Below, one piece after another: positions 33,890-42,510 of a DNA stretch of 64,000 nucleotides. How positions within the stretch are numbered: the stretch's first letter is position 1; every line of letters begins with the position of its first letter. Location of the stretch: the NCBI RefSeq assembly GCF_040537815.1, contig NZ_JBEWSZ010000001.1, positions 3,410,001 to 3,474,000 of the forward strand, read 5' to 3'. The notes under the pieces were generated by a model, which searched no databases, was not told the DNA's origin, and saw only the letters and a list, made by a program, of their open reading frames with translations. The position numbers and the translations under genes were made by a program. The stretch comes from Mesorhizobium shangrilense (GTDB taxonomy: Bacteria; Pseudomonadota; Alphaproteobacteria; Rhizobiales; Rhizobiaceae).

Positions 33890-34273
33890 TCACTTGGCAC
33901 CCACGATGAGGCAGACGCCGGTTGCGACAATGACCAGCCCCGTAAGGCCATGCATGCCAAAGGCGAGGGCTCTGCTTCCGTGCGACCGAAGGACCGTCGC
34001 CATGTCGCCAAATGCGATGAGGCTGGCCAGGAGCATGAATTCGCCGAGCAGGCGCGGCGAGCCATTGGCCATGAGCAGGATGACAAAAAGGCCCGACGCG
34101 ATATCTCGCGTGCCCTTCACAGACAGCCATGCGGTAAATCCGGTCGATAGCGGCGGTGAATCGGCAATGCCAAAGGCCGCCGATGCGGCACCAGGCGCCC
34201 ACCAAAAGCGCGCGCCAAGGAACATGATTGCGGCCGCGATCAGGCCCGAAAGCACATATCCGATTTGAATCAT
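33890..34273 (-). CDS. Small integral membrane protein (DUF4267-like)
   Basis: 127 residues with about four hydrophobic helices (start MIQIGYVLSGLIAAAIMFLG, end GLTGLVIVATGVCLIVG). The GTRDIASGLFVILLMANG segment is typical of DUF4267. AGGAGTTTC precedes the ATG. It is the first gene of the trio, directly beside the TetR gene and its probable operator, so it is likely the most tightly regulated target. Function unknown. Confidence 0.75.
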   Translation of the reverse strand: MIQIGYVLSGLIAAAIMFLGARFWWAPGAASAAFGIADSPPLSTGFTAWLSVKGTRDIASGLFVILLMANGSPRLLGEFMLLASLIAFGDMATVLRSHGSRALAFGMHGLTGLVIVATGVCLIVGAK

Positions 34274-34300
34274 CTGAAACTCCTATCAGTTGCAGGGATA

Positions 34301-34345
34301 CTAGCGGCGCTAGAATTAAGCGTCAAGGGAAATCTAGCGTTGACA
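34301..34345. promoter_or_regulatory. Candidate TetR operator and promoter
   Basis: CTAGCGGCGCTAG (34301-34313) is a perfect 13-base palindrome. A half-site CTAGCG recurs at 34334-34339 directly before a TTGACA hexamer (34340-34345). Both sit in the 100-base divergent gap between the DUF4267 gene and tetR, in the right place to control both. Confidence 0.6.
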
Positions 34346-34373
34346 TAATTCCGTGCATCGATAGGGTTGTCTG

Positions 34374-34946
34374 ATGTCGATCGCGGAACGCAAAGAGCGC
34401 CAGCGTGCGGAGCGCTATGAACTCATCCTGGCTGCAGCGCGCGAACTGGCGGAAGCCGATGGCTGGGACGCTGTCACCACTCGCCGTCTCGCGGAGCTAA
34501 TCAACTATAGCCAGCCGGTTCTCTACAGCCACTTCAAGGGCAAGGCCGACATCATGGCCGCAGTGGCCACGAGAGGATTCGAGGAACTTGCGACGCGATT
34601 AAAAATGGAAACGGCGAACGTCACCGGCGCTCCAGACGTTTTGCGCAACGTTTGTGCTGCCTATCTTGATTTTGCCCGCTCGCGGCCGGTTGTCTACGAG
34701 GCGATGTTCGTCTTGCCGACGAAGATCAAGTTCGCCAGCGAGGAAACGCCGACAGCCCTTCGTACCGCCTTCGATGCGTTGGTCACCGCACTTGGGCCAG
34801 ATCGGCAAGAGCCAGTATTTCTGGCCGAAGTCCTGTGGAGCGCGTTGCATGGAATGGTCGTCCTCATGCAATCTGAACGTATCCCAACGGCAGGCGCCGA
34901 GGTTCGATTGAACATTCTCGTCCAAAAATTCGGCAGCGATTACTGA
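34374..34946 (+). CDS. TetR/AcrR family transcriptional regulator
   Basis: 190 residues. The N-terminal helix-turn-helix is clear: YELILAAARELAEADGW, then TTRRLAELINYSQPVLYSHF and KGKADIMAAV. The C-terminal ligand domain has LWSALHGMVVLMQSERIP, a WHG-type pattern. It is divergent from three small minus-strand genes and probably represses them and itself through the CTAGCG palindrome. Confidence 0.9.
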   Translation: MSIAERKERQRAERYELILAAARELAEADGWDAVTTRRLAELINYSQPVLYSHFKGKADIMAAVATRGFEELATRLKMETANVTGAPDVLRNVCAAYLDFARSRPVVYEAMFVLPTKIKFASEETPTALRTAFDALVTALGPDRQEPVFLAEVLWSALHGMVVLMQSERIPTAGAEVRLNILVQKFGSDY

Positions 34947-34977
34947 GACGGCGCCCGACCCACAGCAGGGCCGAACT

Positions 34978-35367
34978 CGCGTACAGGTCAGGGCTGACCA
35001 GATCGCGCGAAGCGAACTGGCAAGCAAGCCCACCGACCGCCATCTATTCGCAGTCGCCACTCAGCGCACGAGCTTCGCGATTTCCGGCCCCTATCAGGAC
35101 GTGCTCGAATGGGCCCGCACCGCAAAGACGGGGGTTCAATTCTTCGCGCGGCTTGCGCTCAAGGGCGTGGCCAGCGACGCGATGCGCAGCTTCGCCCAAA
35201 CCTTTCGCGCCAATCTGGTCGCCAAAGGTGTAGCTGATGACGACGAGGCGGTCTGGAGCATCATCCCGCGGTTACTGATCCTGGAGTTCGACTTCGAGTC
35301 AGGCGCGCCGCAGGCCCGATCTCATGCGGTCACGATAGCAAGGCAGGTGGCGCTCGAAACGCTCTGA
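34978..35367 (+). pseudogene. Unrecognised coding-like stretch, probably a gene fragment
   Basis: An open frame ends at TGA 35365-35367 and can be followed back to about 34978 with protein-like composition (DVLEWARTAKTGVQFFARLA; AVWSIIPRLLILEFDFESG; ARSHAVTIARQVALETL). The only ATG/GTG starts lie inside (GTG at 35101). I do not recognise the family; the lack of a proper 5' end suggests a remnant. The following 35368-35599 holds nothing I can name. Confidence 0.35.
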
Positions 35368-35599
35368 TCAACAAGGCACGGGTATCCGGTTTAGCGATTC
35401 AGGAGTGCTATGGCGTAGACGTGGTTTCTTCCGGTTCCCTACGGTCCGCCCTCAAGAACGTCTCGATTGTCCTATCGTCAGTTAGACACGAACGCCGCTT
35501 CTACGCTCCGATCACCAAGGTTGCGAAGGTACCGGCATAACCGTTCTGCGCCTGAAGCGGGCATTCCCGTCTTCAGCGCCGCGCAAATGAAAGTTCCAT

Positions 35600-36256
35600 C
35601 TAAAGCCGAGACTTCGTGCGGCTAGCCCAATTCAGCCCCCGCCGTAAGATAGTACTCATGGACTGGTTGTCGAATTCCTCGGGCACGTGGCCAAGCGCGC
35701 TGAAGAAGACCCGGCCGCTGCCGAACGGCTTCTTCCACACCGTCGGCATCACGACGCCTTCGATCCAGGGATAGTCCTCGCCGGTGAAGCGGGTGGTCGC
35801 CAGCACCTCGTTGGCCGGATCGACATGCATGTAGTACTGCTCCGAATGATATTCGAAGTCGGAAATACCAACCATGATCGGATCGTCCGGGCGCGCATTC
35901 TCAACCGTGTACCGCGTTATTCCGCCGGGCTCGGACACATAGGCGCCGCCGACCATGTAGCGGAAGCGGTCGTTGTCGCGGAAGCCATCGGCCATGCCGC
36001 CATGAAAGCCGCCGAGCCCAACGCCCGACCAGATCGCCAACCAAAGCCGCTTCGAGGTGTCGACGCTCATCCGGCCCACCGTCCAATTCGGCACTATGAG
36101 GTCATAGCCGGCGAGGTCTTCCCCGTCATAGGCATCGAGCGTTTCGCTGTGCGTCACGGCAAATCCGTCTTGCTCGAGCATGGACCGGACGCGCTCGCCG
36201 GCTTCGAACGCACGATGCGGCGCGTAGCCCCCGGAAATGATCAGACACCGCCTCAT
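35600..36256 (-). CDS. ThuA-like (trehalose utilisation family) protein
   Basis: 218 residues from ATG 36256 (GAGAGG upstream). The glutamine-amidotransferase-like fold shows CLIISGGYAPHRAFEAGERV at the start, then YDLIVPNWTVG, GVGLGGFHGGMADGFRDN and ALGHVPEEFDNQ. ThuA proteins are linked to trehalose/disaccharide metabolism in rhizobia, but the precise reaction is not known. It stands alone and diverges from the VOC gene at 36493 across an AT-rich region. Confidence 0.82.
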   Translation of the reverse strand: MRRCLIISGGYAPHRAFEAGERVRSMLEQDGFAVTHSETLDAYDGEDLAGYDLIVPNWTVGRMSVDTSKRLWLAIWSGVGLGGFHGGMADGFRDNDRFRYMVGGAYVSEPGGITRYTVENARPDDPIMVGISDFEYHSEQYYMHVDPANEVLATTRFTGEDYPWIEGVVMPTVWKKPFGSGRVFFSALGHVPEEFDNQSMSTILRRGLNWASRTKSRL

Positions 36257-36492
36257 GCAACCCTCTCGCTTTTGATTCCTCTCATAGCGAGACACATATA
36301 TCTATATGAACAACAATTGTACCGAAATTTCCGAGCCATGACATCGAAATTCGCCAATTACGAGCGCTATCGCGGAAACGGCCTCATGATGGCGTATCTT
36401 TTAGAACAATAATCGTTGATATTTTTTTATCAGTGCGCGATGTTGCCCCGATTTCAGCCGGCAAAAGCCGCAACACGCCTGAGGAGCGCACG

Positions 36493-36993
36493 ATGAGCCA
36501 ACAATCGCAGTCAGCCACGCTGAACCATGTCAGCATTCCCGCTTACGATCTTGCCGAGTCGGAAGCGTTCTATCGCGAGGTGCTCGGATGCGAGCGCGTG
36601 CAGGCGCCGAATTTCGGTTTCCCGGTATGCTGGATGCGGCTGGGCAATTTGCAGCTTCACCTCCAGCAGGTCGGTCCGTCCGCCGGCGTGCGCACCTACC
36701 AGCATTTCGCGGTCGAGGTGGCCGACTTCATGGGCGCCTACCGGGCGTTGCGGGCGCGAGGCGCCTTCGAGGAAGGTACGCGCTATGCCGACCTGTGGCT
36801 GCTGCCGTCGGGCGAATTGCAGATGTTCGTGCGCGATCCCTCGGACAATCTGTTCGAGATCGACCATCCCGATGCCACGCAGCTTGACCTGTCAGCCTTC
36901 GAGACCCCTTTGCGCCGGCTGGAGAACGAGCAGGAACAGTCACAGCAGAACAGGCTTGCCACCCTCTTCCTCTACCGCAAGGCGGCAGCCTAG
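36493..36993 (+). CDS. VOC family protein (glyoxalase/dioxygenase superfamily)
   Basis: 166 residues from ATG 36493 (GAGGAG upstream). The vicinal-oxygen-chelate pattern starts LNHVSIPAYDLAESEAFYREV with the metal His of NHVS, followed by LHLQQVG, TYQHFAVEVADF and ELQMFVRDPSDNLFEIDHPD. The second His and the late Glu needed for a metal site are present. The stop codon overlaps the convergent IclR stop (GCCTAGAC). Substrate unknown. Confidence 0.85.
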   Translation: MSQQSQSATLNHVSIPAYDLAESEAFYREVLGCERVQAPNFGFPVCWMRLGNLQLHLQQVGPSAGVRTYQHFAVEVADFMGAYRALRARGAFEEGTRYADLWLLPSGELQMFVRDPSDNLFEIDHPDATQLDLSAFETPLRRLENEQEQSQQNRLATLFLYRKAAA

Positions 36994-37790
36994 ACGGCAA
37001 GGTTCGTGGTGATCTCGTTTCCCATCGCCTGGATGGAATGGATCAGATGCTCGAACTTGCCGGGCTCCGCGCCGACCAGCGCCGTCACGCAGGTAATGCC
37101 GATCGAGGCGACCGGAATGTTGTCCTTGCCGAAGATCGGGCGGGCGACGCATGTCAGCCCCTCATGCGTCTCGTTGGCGTCGATCGCATAGCCGCGCTCG
37201 CGCGTGACCGCCAGGTCGATGCGCAGCGCATCGGCGTTCATGATCGTATTACCGGTCAGACGGACGAACTCGATGTTGTTGATCAGCGTCTCGCGCTGCT
37301 CATGCGGCAGGAAGGCGAGCACCGCCTTGCCCACGGCGGAACTGTAGAGCGGCTCCAGGACACCGATGCAATGGCGGATCGAGATGATCGAATCCGACAG
37401 CGCGAAATCGGCCAGCAACACCCTGTCGTTGACGAACAGCCCAAGATGCGTGGTCTGCTGGGTGATGCTGGCCAGCCGTTGCAGCTGGTCGTGGAAGGAA
37501 TCGATCAGCCGCGTCTTCTCGCGCAGCCGCGACGCCCAGTAGTAGATGCGCCCCCCGACGTCATACTCCTTGGTCGTGGTGTCCTTGCGCAGGAAGCCGC
37601 GATGCTCGAGCGTCTGCAAAAATCGGAAGGCGGACGCCCTATCCATGTTGAAGCGCCGCACGATGTCCGACAGCTTGAGCGGCGCCGGCGCCTCGATGAT
37701 CTCGTCGAGAATGCGCAGGCCCTTTTCGAGGCTCTGAATGTGGCCGGCCGGACTCTCGACCTCATTCACGGGGTTCGGATTGTCCAACAT
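36990..37790 (-). CDS. IclR family transcriptional regulator
   Basis: 266 residues. The N-terminal winged helix (QSLEKGLRILDEIIEAPAPLKLSDIVRRF, DRASAFRFLQTLEHRGFL) precedes a GAF-like effector domain (LYSSAVGKAVLAFLP, GYAIDANETHEGLTCVARPIFG, PVASIGITCVTALVG). It lies upstream of the spermidine-type transporter genes on the same strand but is separated by 233 bases. A palindrome at 37803-37817 just before its start suggests autoregulation. Confidence 0.92.
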   Translation of the reverse strand: MLDNPNPVNEVESPAGHIQSLEKGLRILDEIIEAPAPLKLSDIVRRFNMDRASAFRFLQTLEHRGFLRKDTTTKEYDVGGRIYYWASRLREKTRLIDSFHDQLQRLASITQQTTHLGLFVNDRVLLADFALSDSIISIRHCIGVLEPLYSSAVGKAVLAFLPHEQRETLINNIEFVRLTGNTIMNADALRIDLAVTRERGYAIDANETHEGLTCVARPIFGKDNIPVASIGITCVTALVGAEPGKFEHLIHSIQAMGNEITTNLAV

Positions 37791-37802
37791 TGTCTCCCGA
37801 AA

Positions 37803-37817
37803 GTTTGATTATCAAAC
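37803..37817. promoter_or_regulatory. Candidate IclR operator
   Basis: GTTTGATTATCAAAC, a 15-base perfect palindrome with a single central base, lies 12 bases upstream of the IclR start. I did not find a second full copy upstream of the transporter. Confidence 0.5.
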
Positions 37818-38023
37818 AATGGAATAGGCTGTCGACCCTCACCTGTCAAACGAACATTCCGGGCGCTCGCCTGGTCAAGCCCGGTGCAATTGCTGGCAGC
37901 AGGAGCACGCGATGAGCCAGATCCTCGGTCCCGGTCGAGCAGCGCGCTTCAGGAACTTATAGTCTTCTCAAGACAACAATTGTTTCTCGACGGCTTCGAC
38001 AATGCACCTGAAGCGATGCGGCC

Positions 38024-38827
38024 TCAGGCCCTCAGCGCCGCCGCACCCTTGCGCAGGATGACGATGACCGCAACTGTCGCGACCACCAGCAACACCGTCG
38101 ACACGACGGCGATCGTCGGGTCGATCTTGTCGCGCAGCGCGGTGAACATCACCTTCGGCAAAGTTGCATTGTTGCCCCCGGACACGAACATGGCCACCAC
38201 CACCTCGTCCAGCGAGGTGACGAAGGCGAGCAGGCCGGACGCGACGATCGGACCGCCCACCTGCGGCAGCACGACACGGAGCCAGGCCTGGTGCCAGCGT
38301 GCGCCCAGGCTGCGCGCGGCGCGTTCCTGGCTGAAATCGAACTGGCTGAAGGCGGCGCTCATCACCACGAACACCACCGGGATCGCAAGCGCCACATGGC
38401 CAAGAACCAGGCCGGTCATGGTGCCGACCATGCCGATGCGGGCCAGCACAAAGAACAGGCCGATGGCGATGAGGATCGAGGGGATCACCGCCGGCAGGAC
38501 AATGAGCCCGCTGACCAGAAGCCGCCAGCGTTGGCTCAGCTGCATGGCGCCATAGGCGGCGAAGATGCCGATGGGCACGGACACCAGCGTGGTCAGCGTG
38601 CCGGCGGTCAGCGAGGCGCGTGCCGCCTGCGTCCAGGTGATGGACTCCAGGAAATACCGGTACCAGCGCAGCGACAGCGACGGCGGCGGAAACGCCAGGA
38701 AATCCGACGACGAGAACGACATCGGCACGACGATGAAGGACGGCGCCGCCAAGAACACGACCAGCAGAATGGCAAGCAGCCATTTCAATCGCTCGACCAG
38801 CGGCGTTTCCTCGAACCCATCAAACAT
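38024..38827 (-). CDS. ABC transporter permease (PotC-like)
   Basis: 267 residues with six hydrophobic helices, start RLKWLLAILLVVFLAAPSFI. The EAA loop reads AARSLGARWHQAWLRVVLPQVGGPI. Family members move spermidine, putrescine and other cations or acids. It starts two bases after the stop of the other permease. It is the last gene of the transporter operon. Confidence 0.92.
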   Translation of the reverse strand: MFDGFEETPLVERLKWLLAILLVVFLAAPSFIVVPMSFSSSDFLAFPPPSLSLRWYRYFLESITWTQAARASLTAGTLTTLVSVPIGIFAAYGAMQLSQRWRLLVSGLIVLPAVIPSILIAIGLFFVLARIGMVGTMTGLVLGHVALAIPVVFVVMSAAFSQFDFSQERAARSLGARWHQAWLRVVLPQVGGPIVASGLLAFVTSLDEVVVAMFVSGGNNATLPKVMFTALRDKIDPTIAVVSTVLLVVATVAVIVILRKGAAALRA

Positions 38828-38828
38828 G

Positions 38829-39740
38829 TCAGCTCCTCTGCCGGGAAAGCAGGACGCGCTGGACGCCGTAGCTCAGCGCGAACAACAAGGCCGTGAACAC
38901 CAGCAGCAGCACGCCGAGCGCGCTGGCGGCGCCCCAGTTGGAATAGTTGGAAAGGCTGCGCGCGATACGCATCGAGATGACGTTGACGTTGCCGCCGCCC
39001 AGGATGGCGGGGGTGACGTAGAAGCCAAGGCTCATCACGAAGACGAGGATCGCACCGGCGGCAATGCCGGGCGCGGCCAGCGGCAGGAAGATCCGGCGAT
39101 AGGTATAGGACCGGGACGCCCCCATGCTAGCCGCGGCGCGGATCAGCGCGCGATCGATGTTGCGCATGGCGCCCAGCACCGGAAGGATGAAGATCGGCAG
39201 CATGATGTGGGTCATGCCCAGCACCGTGGCGAAGTGGTTGAACGCAAGCTCCAGCGGCGCCTTGGTGATGCCAAGCCCCATCAGCATCGAATTGACGATG
39301 CCGGTGCGCTGCAGCAGCACCAGCCAGGCATAGGCCCGCACCAGCAACGAGGTCCAGAACGGCAGCAGCACCGCCGCCAGGAAGATCACCGAGCGCCTCG
39401 GCGGCAGGCCGTTGATGAAGGTTGCGAAGGGCACGCCGATCAGCACGCAGGCCGCCACGGTCGCCAGCGCGACCTGGAAAGTCGTGACGAAGATGCGCGC
39501 ATAGCTCGCCCCGTCAAGGATGCGCTGGTAGTTCTCGAAACTCGGATTCCCGTCCGTGCCGAAGGCCGACAGGAAGAACAGCCAAGCGCAGGGCACCAGC
39601 ACGCAAAGCGCCACCACCGCCAGGCAAGGCAGGGTGAAGGCGAAGGAGACGAGGCGCTCCAGCCTGGCGTCCCACGCCAAGCGCCCATCATTGTCGGCTT
39701 GCGCCGCAGAATGCGCGACGGTCGGGTTCAGGGCGGACAT
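38829..39740 (-). CDS. ABC transporter permease (PotB-like)
   Basis: 303 residues with six helices and an EAA loop (IRAAASMGASRSYTYRRIFLPLAAPG). The ATG at 39740 is followed by a fitting N-terminus, but its GGAGG touches the ATG directly with no spacer; translation may rely on reinitiation after the ATPase stop four bases upstream. The frame is open further upstream but only shadows the ATPase gene. Confidence 0.9.
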   Translation of the reverse strand: MSALNPTVAHSAAQADNDGRLAWDARLERLVSFAFTLPCLAVVALCVLVPCAWLFFLSAFGTDGNPSFENYQRILDGASYARIFVTTFQVALATVAACVLIGVPFATFINGLPPRRSVIFLAAVLLPFWTSLLVRAYAWLVLLQRTGIVNSMLMGLGITKAPLELAFNHFATVLGMTHIMLPIFILPVLGAMRNIDRALIRAAASMGASRSYTYRRIFLPLAAPGIAAGAILVFVMSLGFYVTPAILGGGNVNVISMRIARSLSNYSNWGAASALGVLLLVFTALLFALSYGVQRVLLSRQRS

Positions 39741-39744
39741 CCTC

Positions 39745-40797
39745 CTACACCTGCAGGAAATGCACGCGGTCGCGCCGGACGTGCAGGTCGATGGGCTGTC
39801 CCACCTGAAGGTCGGCGACCTCGGCGCTGAAATGCTTCTGCGCACGCGCCGTGATGGCCTGACCGCCGGCAAGGTCGACCTGCAGCAGCCAGCTGTCGCC
39901 CTGGAACACGACGCCACGCAGCAGGCCGGCGACAGCGAGCCAGCCGCTTTCGTCGCCGCTTTTGGCGAGGCAGAAATCCTCGCTGCGCACCATCAGCGCC
40001 CGCGCCGAGGAAGCCACCGTGCCGAGATCGCCCGAGACAACGCCGCGCGCTTCGGCCAGAGGCAAGATGGTCGCCTCGCCGATGAAGCGCGCGACGAACT
40101 CGTTGGCCGGCCGCCGGTAGATGGTTTCCGGACTGTCGAGCTGCACGATCTTGCCCTTGTCCATGACGGCGACACGGTCGGCGATAGTCAGCGCCTCGCG
40201 CTGGTCATGGGTGACGTAAAGCGTAGTGATCTGCAGCTTGTTGTGCAGTTCGCGGATTTCGATCTGCATCTCCTCGCGCAGGATCTTGTCAAGTGCCGAT
40301 AATGGCTCGTCCATTAGGAGCACCTTGGGCTCGAACACGATGGCGCGTGCCAGCGCCACGCGCTGGCGCTGGCCGCCCGAGAGTTCGCCGATTCGCCGCG
40401 CCCCGTACCCGCCAAGCTTGACCACGTCGAGCGCGGACGCCGCCCGTTTGCGCGCCGCGTCCTTGGGCACGCCGCGAACCTCCAGCGGAAACGTCACATT
40501 GGCCATGACGTCCATATGCGGGAACAGGGCGTAGCTCTGGAAGACGACGCCGAAACCGCGCTGGTTGGCGGGAAGCCTGACGATGTCGCTGTCGCCGAAC
40601 AGGATCCTCCCGCGATCGGGGCGGATGAAACCGGCGACCGCCATCAGCAGCGTGCTCTTGCCCGAGCCCGAAGGGCCGAGAATGGCGACGAACTCGCCGG
40701 CCTCCACCGCCAGGCTGACATCGTCGAGGGCGCGGAAATCGCCATAGGTCTTGGACACGGCCTCGATGCGGACCGATTCGGCGGAACGACTGCTCAT
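39745..40797 (-). CDS. ABC transporter ATP-binding protein (PotA-like)
   Basis: 350 residues from ATG 40797 (an upstream ATG at 40839 adds 14 residues). Walker A GPSGSGKST, Q-loop VFQSYALFPHMDV, signature LSGGQRQRVALARA, Walker B VLLMDEPLSALD, and H-loop TLYVTHDQ are all intact. A C-terminal TOBE-like domain follows (from about residue 255). It energises the two permeases behind it. Confidence 0.95.
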   Translation of the reverse strand: MSSRSAESVRIEAVSKTYGDFRALDDVSLAVEAGEFVAILGPSGSGKSTLLMAVAGFIRPDRGRILFGDSDIVRLPANQRGFGVVFQSYALFPHMDVMANVTFPLEVRGVPKDAARKRAASALDVVKLGGYGARRIGELSGGQRQRVALARAIVFEPKVLLMDEPLSALDKILREEMQIEIRELHNKLQITTLYVTHDQREALTIADRVAVMDKGKIVQLDSPETIYRRPANEFVARFIGEATILPLAEARGVVSGDLGTVASSARALMVRSEDFCLAKSGDESGWLAVAGLLRGVVFQGDSWLLQVDLAGGQAITARAQKHFSAEVADLQVGQPIDLHVRRDRVHFLQV

Positions 40798-40851
40798 ATG
40801 ACCTGTCTGGCTGGGGGTGGAGGCCGGGGAAAGAAGCATAGAGGACGGTGC

Positions 40852-41898
40852 CTACTCGGTCATCATGTCTTCGAACAACTGCTGGACGTGGTCGTTGTTC
40901 TTAGCCCACCAGTCGATGTCCTGAACGATCATCGCGCCCGAATTGGCAGGGCTCGTCGGCAGCACGGCCTCGGCTTCCTTGCTGATGATGCCGGTCTTGT
41001 AGGCGCCCTGGTTCAGCGGACCGTAGGAGACGTATTTGGTGAGGCCGGCCTGCGACTGCGCCGACGACATCTCGTTGATCATCTTCATCGCCTCGGCCTT
41101 GTGGGTCGAGCCCTTGGTCACGGCGAAACAGTCATAGGTCAAGACGCCCTGGTTATAAGTGTAGTTCACCGGGCCGCCGGCTTCCTTGGCGGTCTGGAAA
41201 CGGCCGTTCCATCCGGTGGTCATGTCCACCTCGCCGTCCTTCATCAACTGGCCGTGCTGGGCGCCGGACGACCACCAGACGGAAATATTGGGCTTCAGCG
41301 CCGCGATCTTGGCGATGGCGCGCTTGATGCCGTCTTCGCTGCCCAGCACCTTGTAGACGTCCTTGGGCGCGACGCCGTCGGCCAGCAGCGCCATCTCGAC
41401 CTGCGCCTCGGCATCCGAACGCATCGAGCGCTTGCCCGGAAACTTCTCGACGTTCCAGAAGTCGGCCCAGCTCGAAGGCGCTTCCTTGGCATAAGTCTTG
41501 GTGTTCCACGCCATCACAGCCGCGTAGCCGTAAATGCCCACGCAATAGGGCGCTGCCGTCCCCGGCAGGAAGCCCGAAGCATCGACGGCCTTATAGTCGA
41601 TCGGCTCCAGCATGCCTTCGGACCCGGCGATTGCCGCCTGATAGCCGCTCATGATGATGATATCGGTTTTAACCGAGTTGGAACCGACCTCGAGCCGAAG
41701 CACGTCGAGGGCGTTGTCGGCCGTCTCCTCTTTTACCTGGAAGCCGAGCTTCTTGGCGGCCGGCCCCCAGAGCACGGCCCGCCCGCCTTCCTGTACGGCG
41801 CCGCCGGGCGTGTTGAGCGTAAGCGTCGCCTCCTCGGCGAACGCCGTTCCGGCACACGCCGCCGCAAGGATGCCAGCAGCCAATATCGAACCACGCAT
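40852..41898 (-). CDS. Periplasmic substrate-binding protein (PotD/PotF-like)
   Basis: 348 residues from ATG 41898 with GGGAGA upstream; signal peptide MRGSILAAGILAAACAGTAF with cleavage after AFA. The mature protein is of the iron/spermidine type (SBP_bac_6/8): YGYAAVMAWNTKTY, ADFWNVEKFPGKRSMRSDAE, WWSSGAQHGQLMKDGEVDMTTGWNGR. The acidic residues that bind polyamines could not be confirmed by eye, so polyamine is only one option. It heads the operon. Confidence 0.9.
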   Translation of the reverse strand: MRGSILAAGILAAACAGTAFAEEATLTLNTPGGAVQEGGRAVLWGPAAKKLGFQVKEETADNALDVLRLEVGSNSVKTDIIIMSGYQAAIAGSEGMLEPIDYKAVDASGFLPGTAAPYCVGIYGYAAVMAWNTKTYAKEAPSSWADFWNVEKFPGKRSMRSDAEAQVEMALLADGVAPKDVYKVLGSEDGIKRAIAKIAALKPNISVWWSSGAQHGQLMKDGEVDMTTGWNGRFQTAKEAGGPVNYTYNQGVLTYDCFAVTKGSTHKAEAMKMINEMSSAQSQAGLTKYVSYGPLNQGAYKTGIISKEAEAVLPTSPANSGAMIVQDIDWWAKNNDHVQQLFEDMMTE

Positions 41899-41931
41899 AG
41901 ATCGTCTCCCATTCTTGTTGTGGTCGGCATC

Positions 41932-41950
41932 TGTTGTTTTTAACACAACA
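41932..41950. promoter_or_regulatory. Weak inverted repeat in the divergent promoter region
   Basis: TGTTGT (41932-41937) and ACAACA (41945-41950) flank TTTTAAC in the AT-rich gap between the binding protein gene and the plus-strand VOC-like gene. It could bind the IclR protein, but it does not match the palindrome at 37803. Confidence 0.3.
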
Positions 41951-42114
41951 TATATGCCTGACATCCCGATGAAAAGCCAGACAGTCGCACATTGTCAAGC
42001 GGTTTCGATCGATTTTCGCGGCTATTGCCTTTTTTTGTTCTCATAAAACAATTTCTGTTGATCGAAATTGCGACTGACGATATGGCCTGTCCTGACCAAG
42101 GAGGACGGCGGCAG

Positions 42115-42510
42115 ATGAGTGACGGCGAGGCGAAACTGATCAATCTCGCATTCCGCGTCGGCAGCGTCGCCGAAGCGGAAGCGCTGGTCGAAAGCACCGG
42201 CGGCTGGTCGAAGCGGGCCATGCACGACATCGATGGCGAACAGTTCCTGGAGGCTCGCTTCGGCGGCATCAGCATCAATTTCTTCGAGACCGCGCTCTAT
42301 GACGCAAAGAGCCAGCCCCCGGGCGGCGGCTTCCTGCATGCCAGCTTTGCGGTGCCGAGCCTCGCTGCCATTCTCGAAAATCCCGACTGGAGCGCCAGGC
42401 TGATCTGGGGTCCCTCGACGATCCGTGGCGGCTTCGGCCATCGCCGCATCGCCTTTTTCGAACCCCTGCCCGGCTGCCGCATAGAATTGATGGAGGAAAT
42501 CGATGATTGA
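42115..42510 (+). CDS. Small VOC-like protein
   Basis: 131 residues from ATG 42115, with GGAGG about 11 bases upstream. It shows a glyoxalase-like pattern (LINLAFRVGSVAEAEALVES, ISINFFETALYD, RIAFFEPLPGCRIELMEEI). No clear metal His is seen, so catalysis is doubtful. Its last codons overlap the RraA-family gene by 8 bases, suggesting a shared pathway. Confidence 0.65.
   Translation: MSDGEAKLINLAFRVGSVAEAEALVESTGGWSKRAMHDIDGEQFLEARFGGISINFFETALYDAKSQPPGGGFLHASFAVPSLAAILENPDWSARLIWGPSTIRGGFGHRRIAFFEPLPGCRIELMEEIDD

Noticed and set aside
41149..41162. Third copy of the TGGTTATAA motif
   Set aside because: Only the left half matches (TGGTTATAAGTG), and it lies inside a coding sequence.
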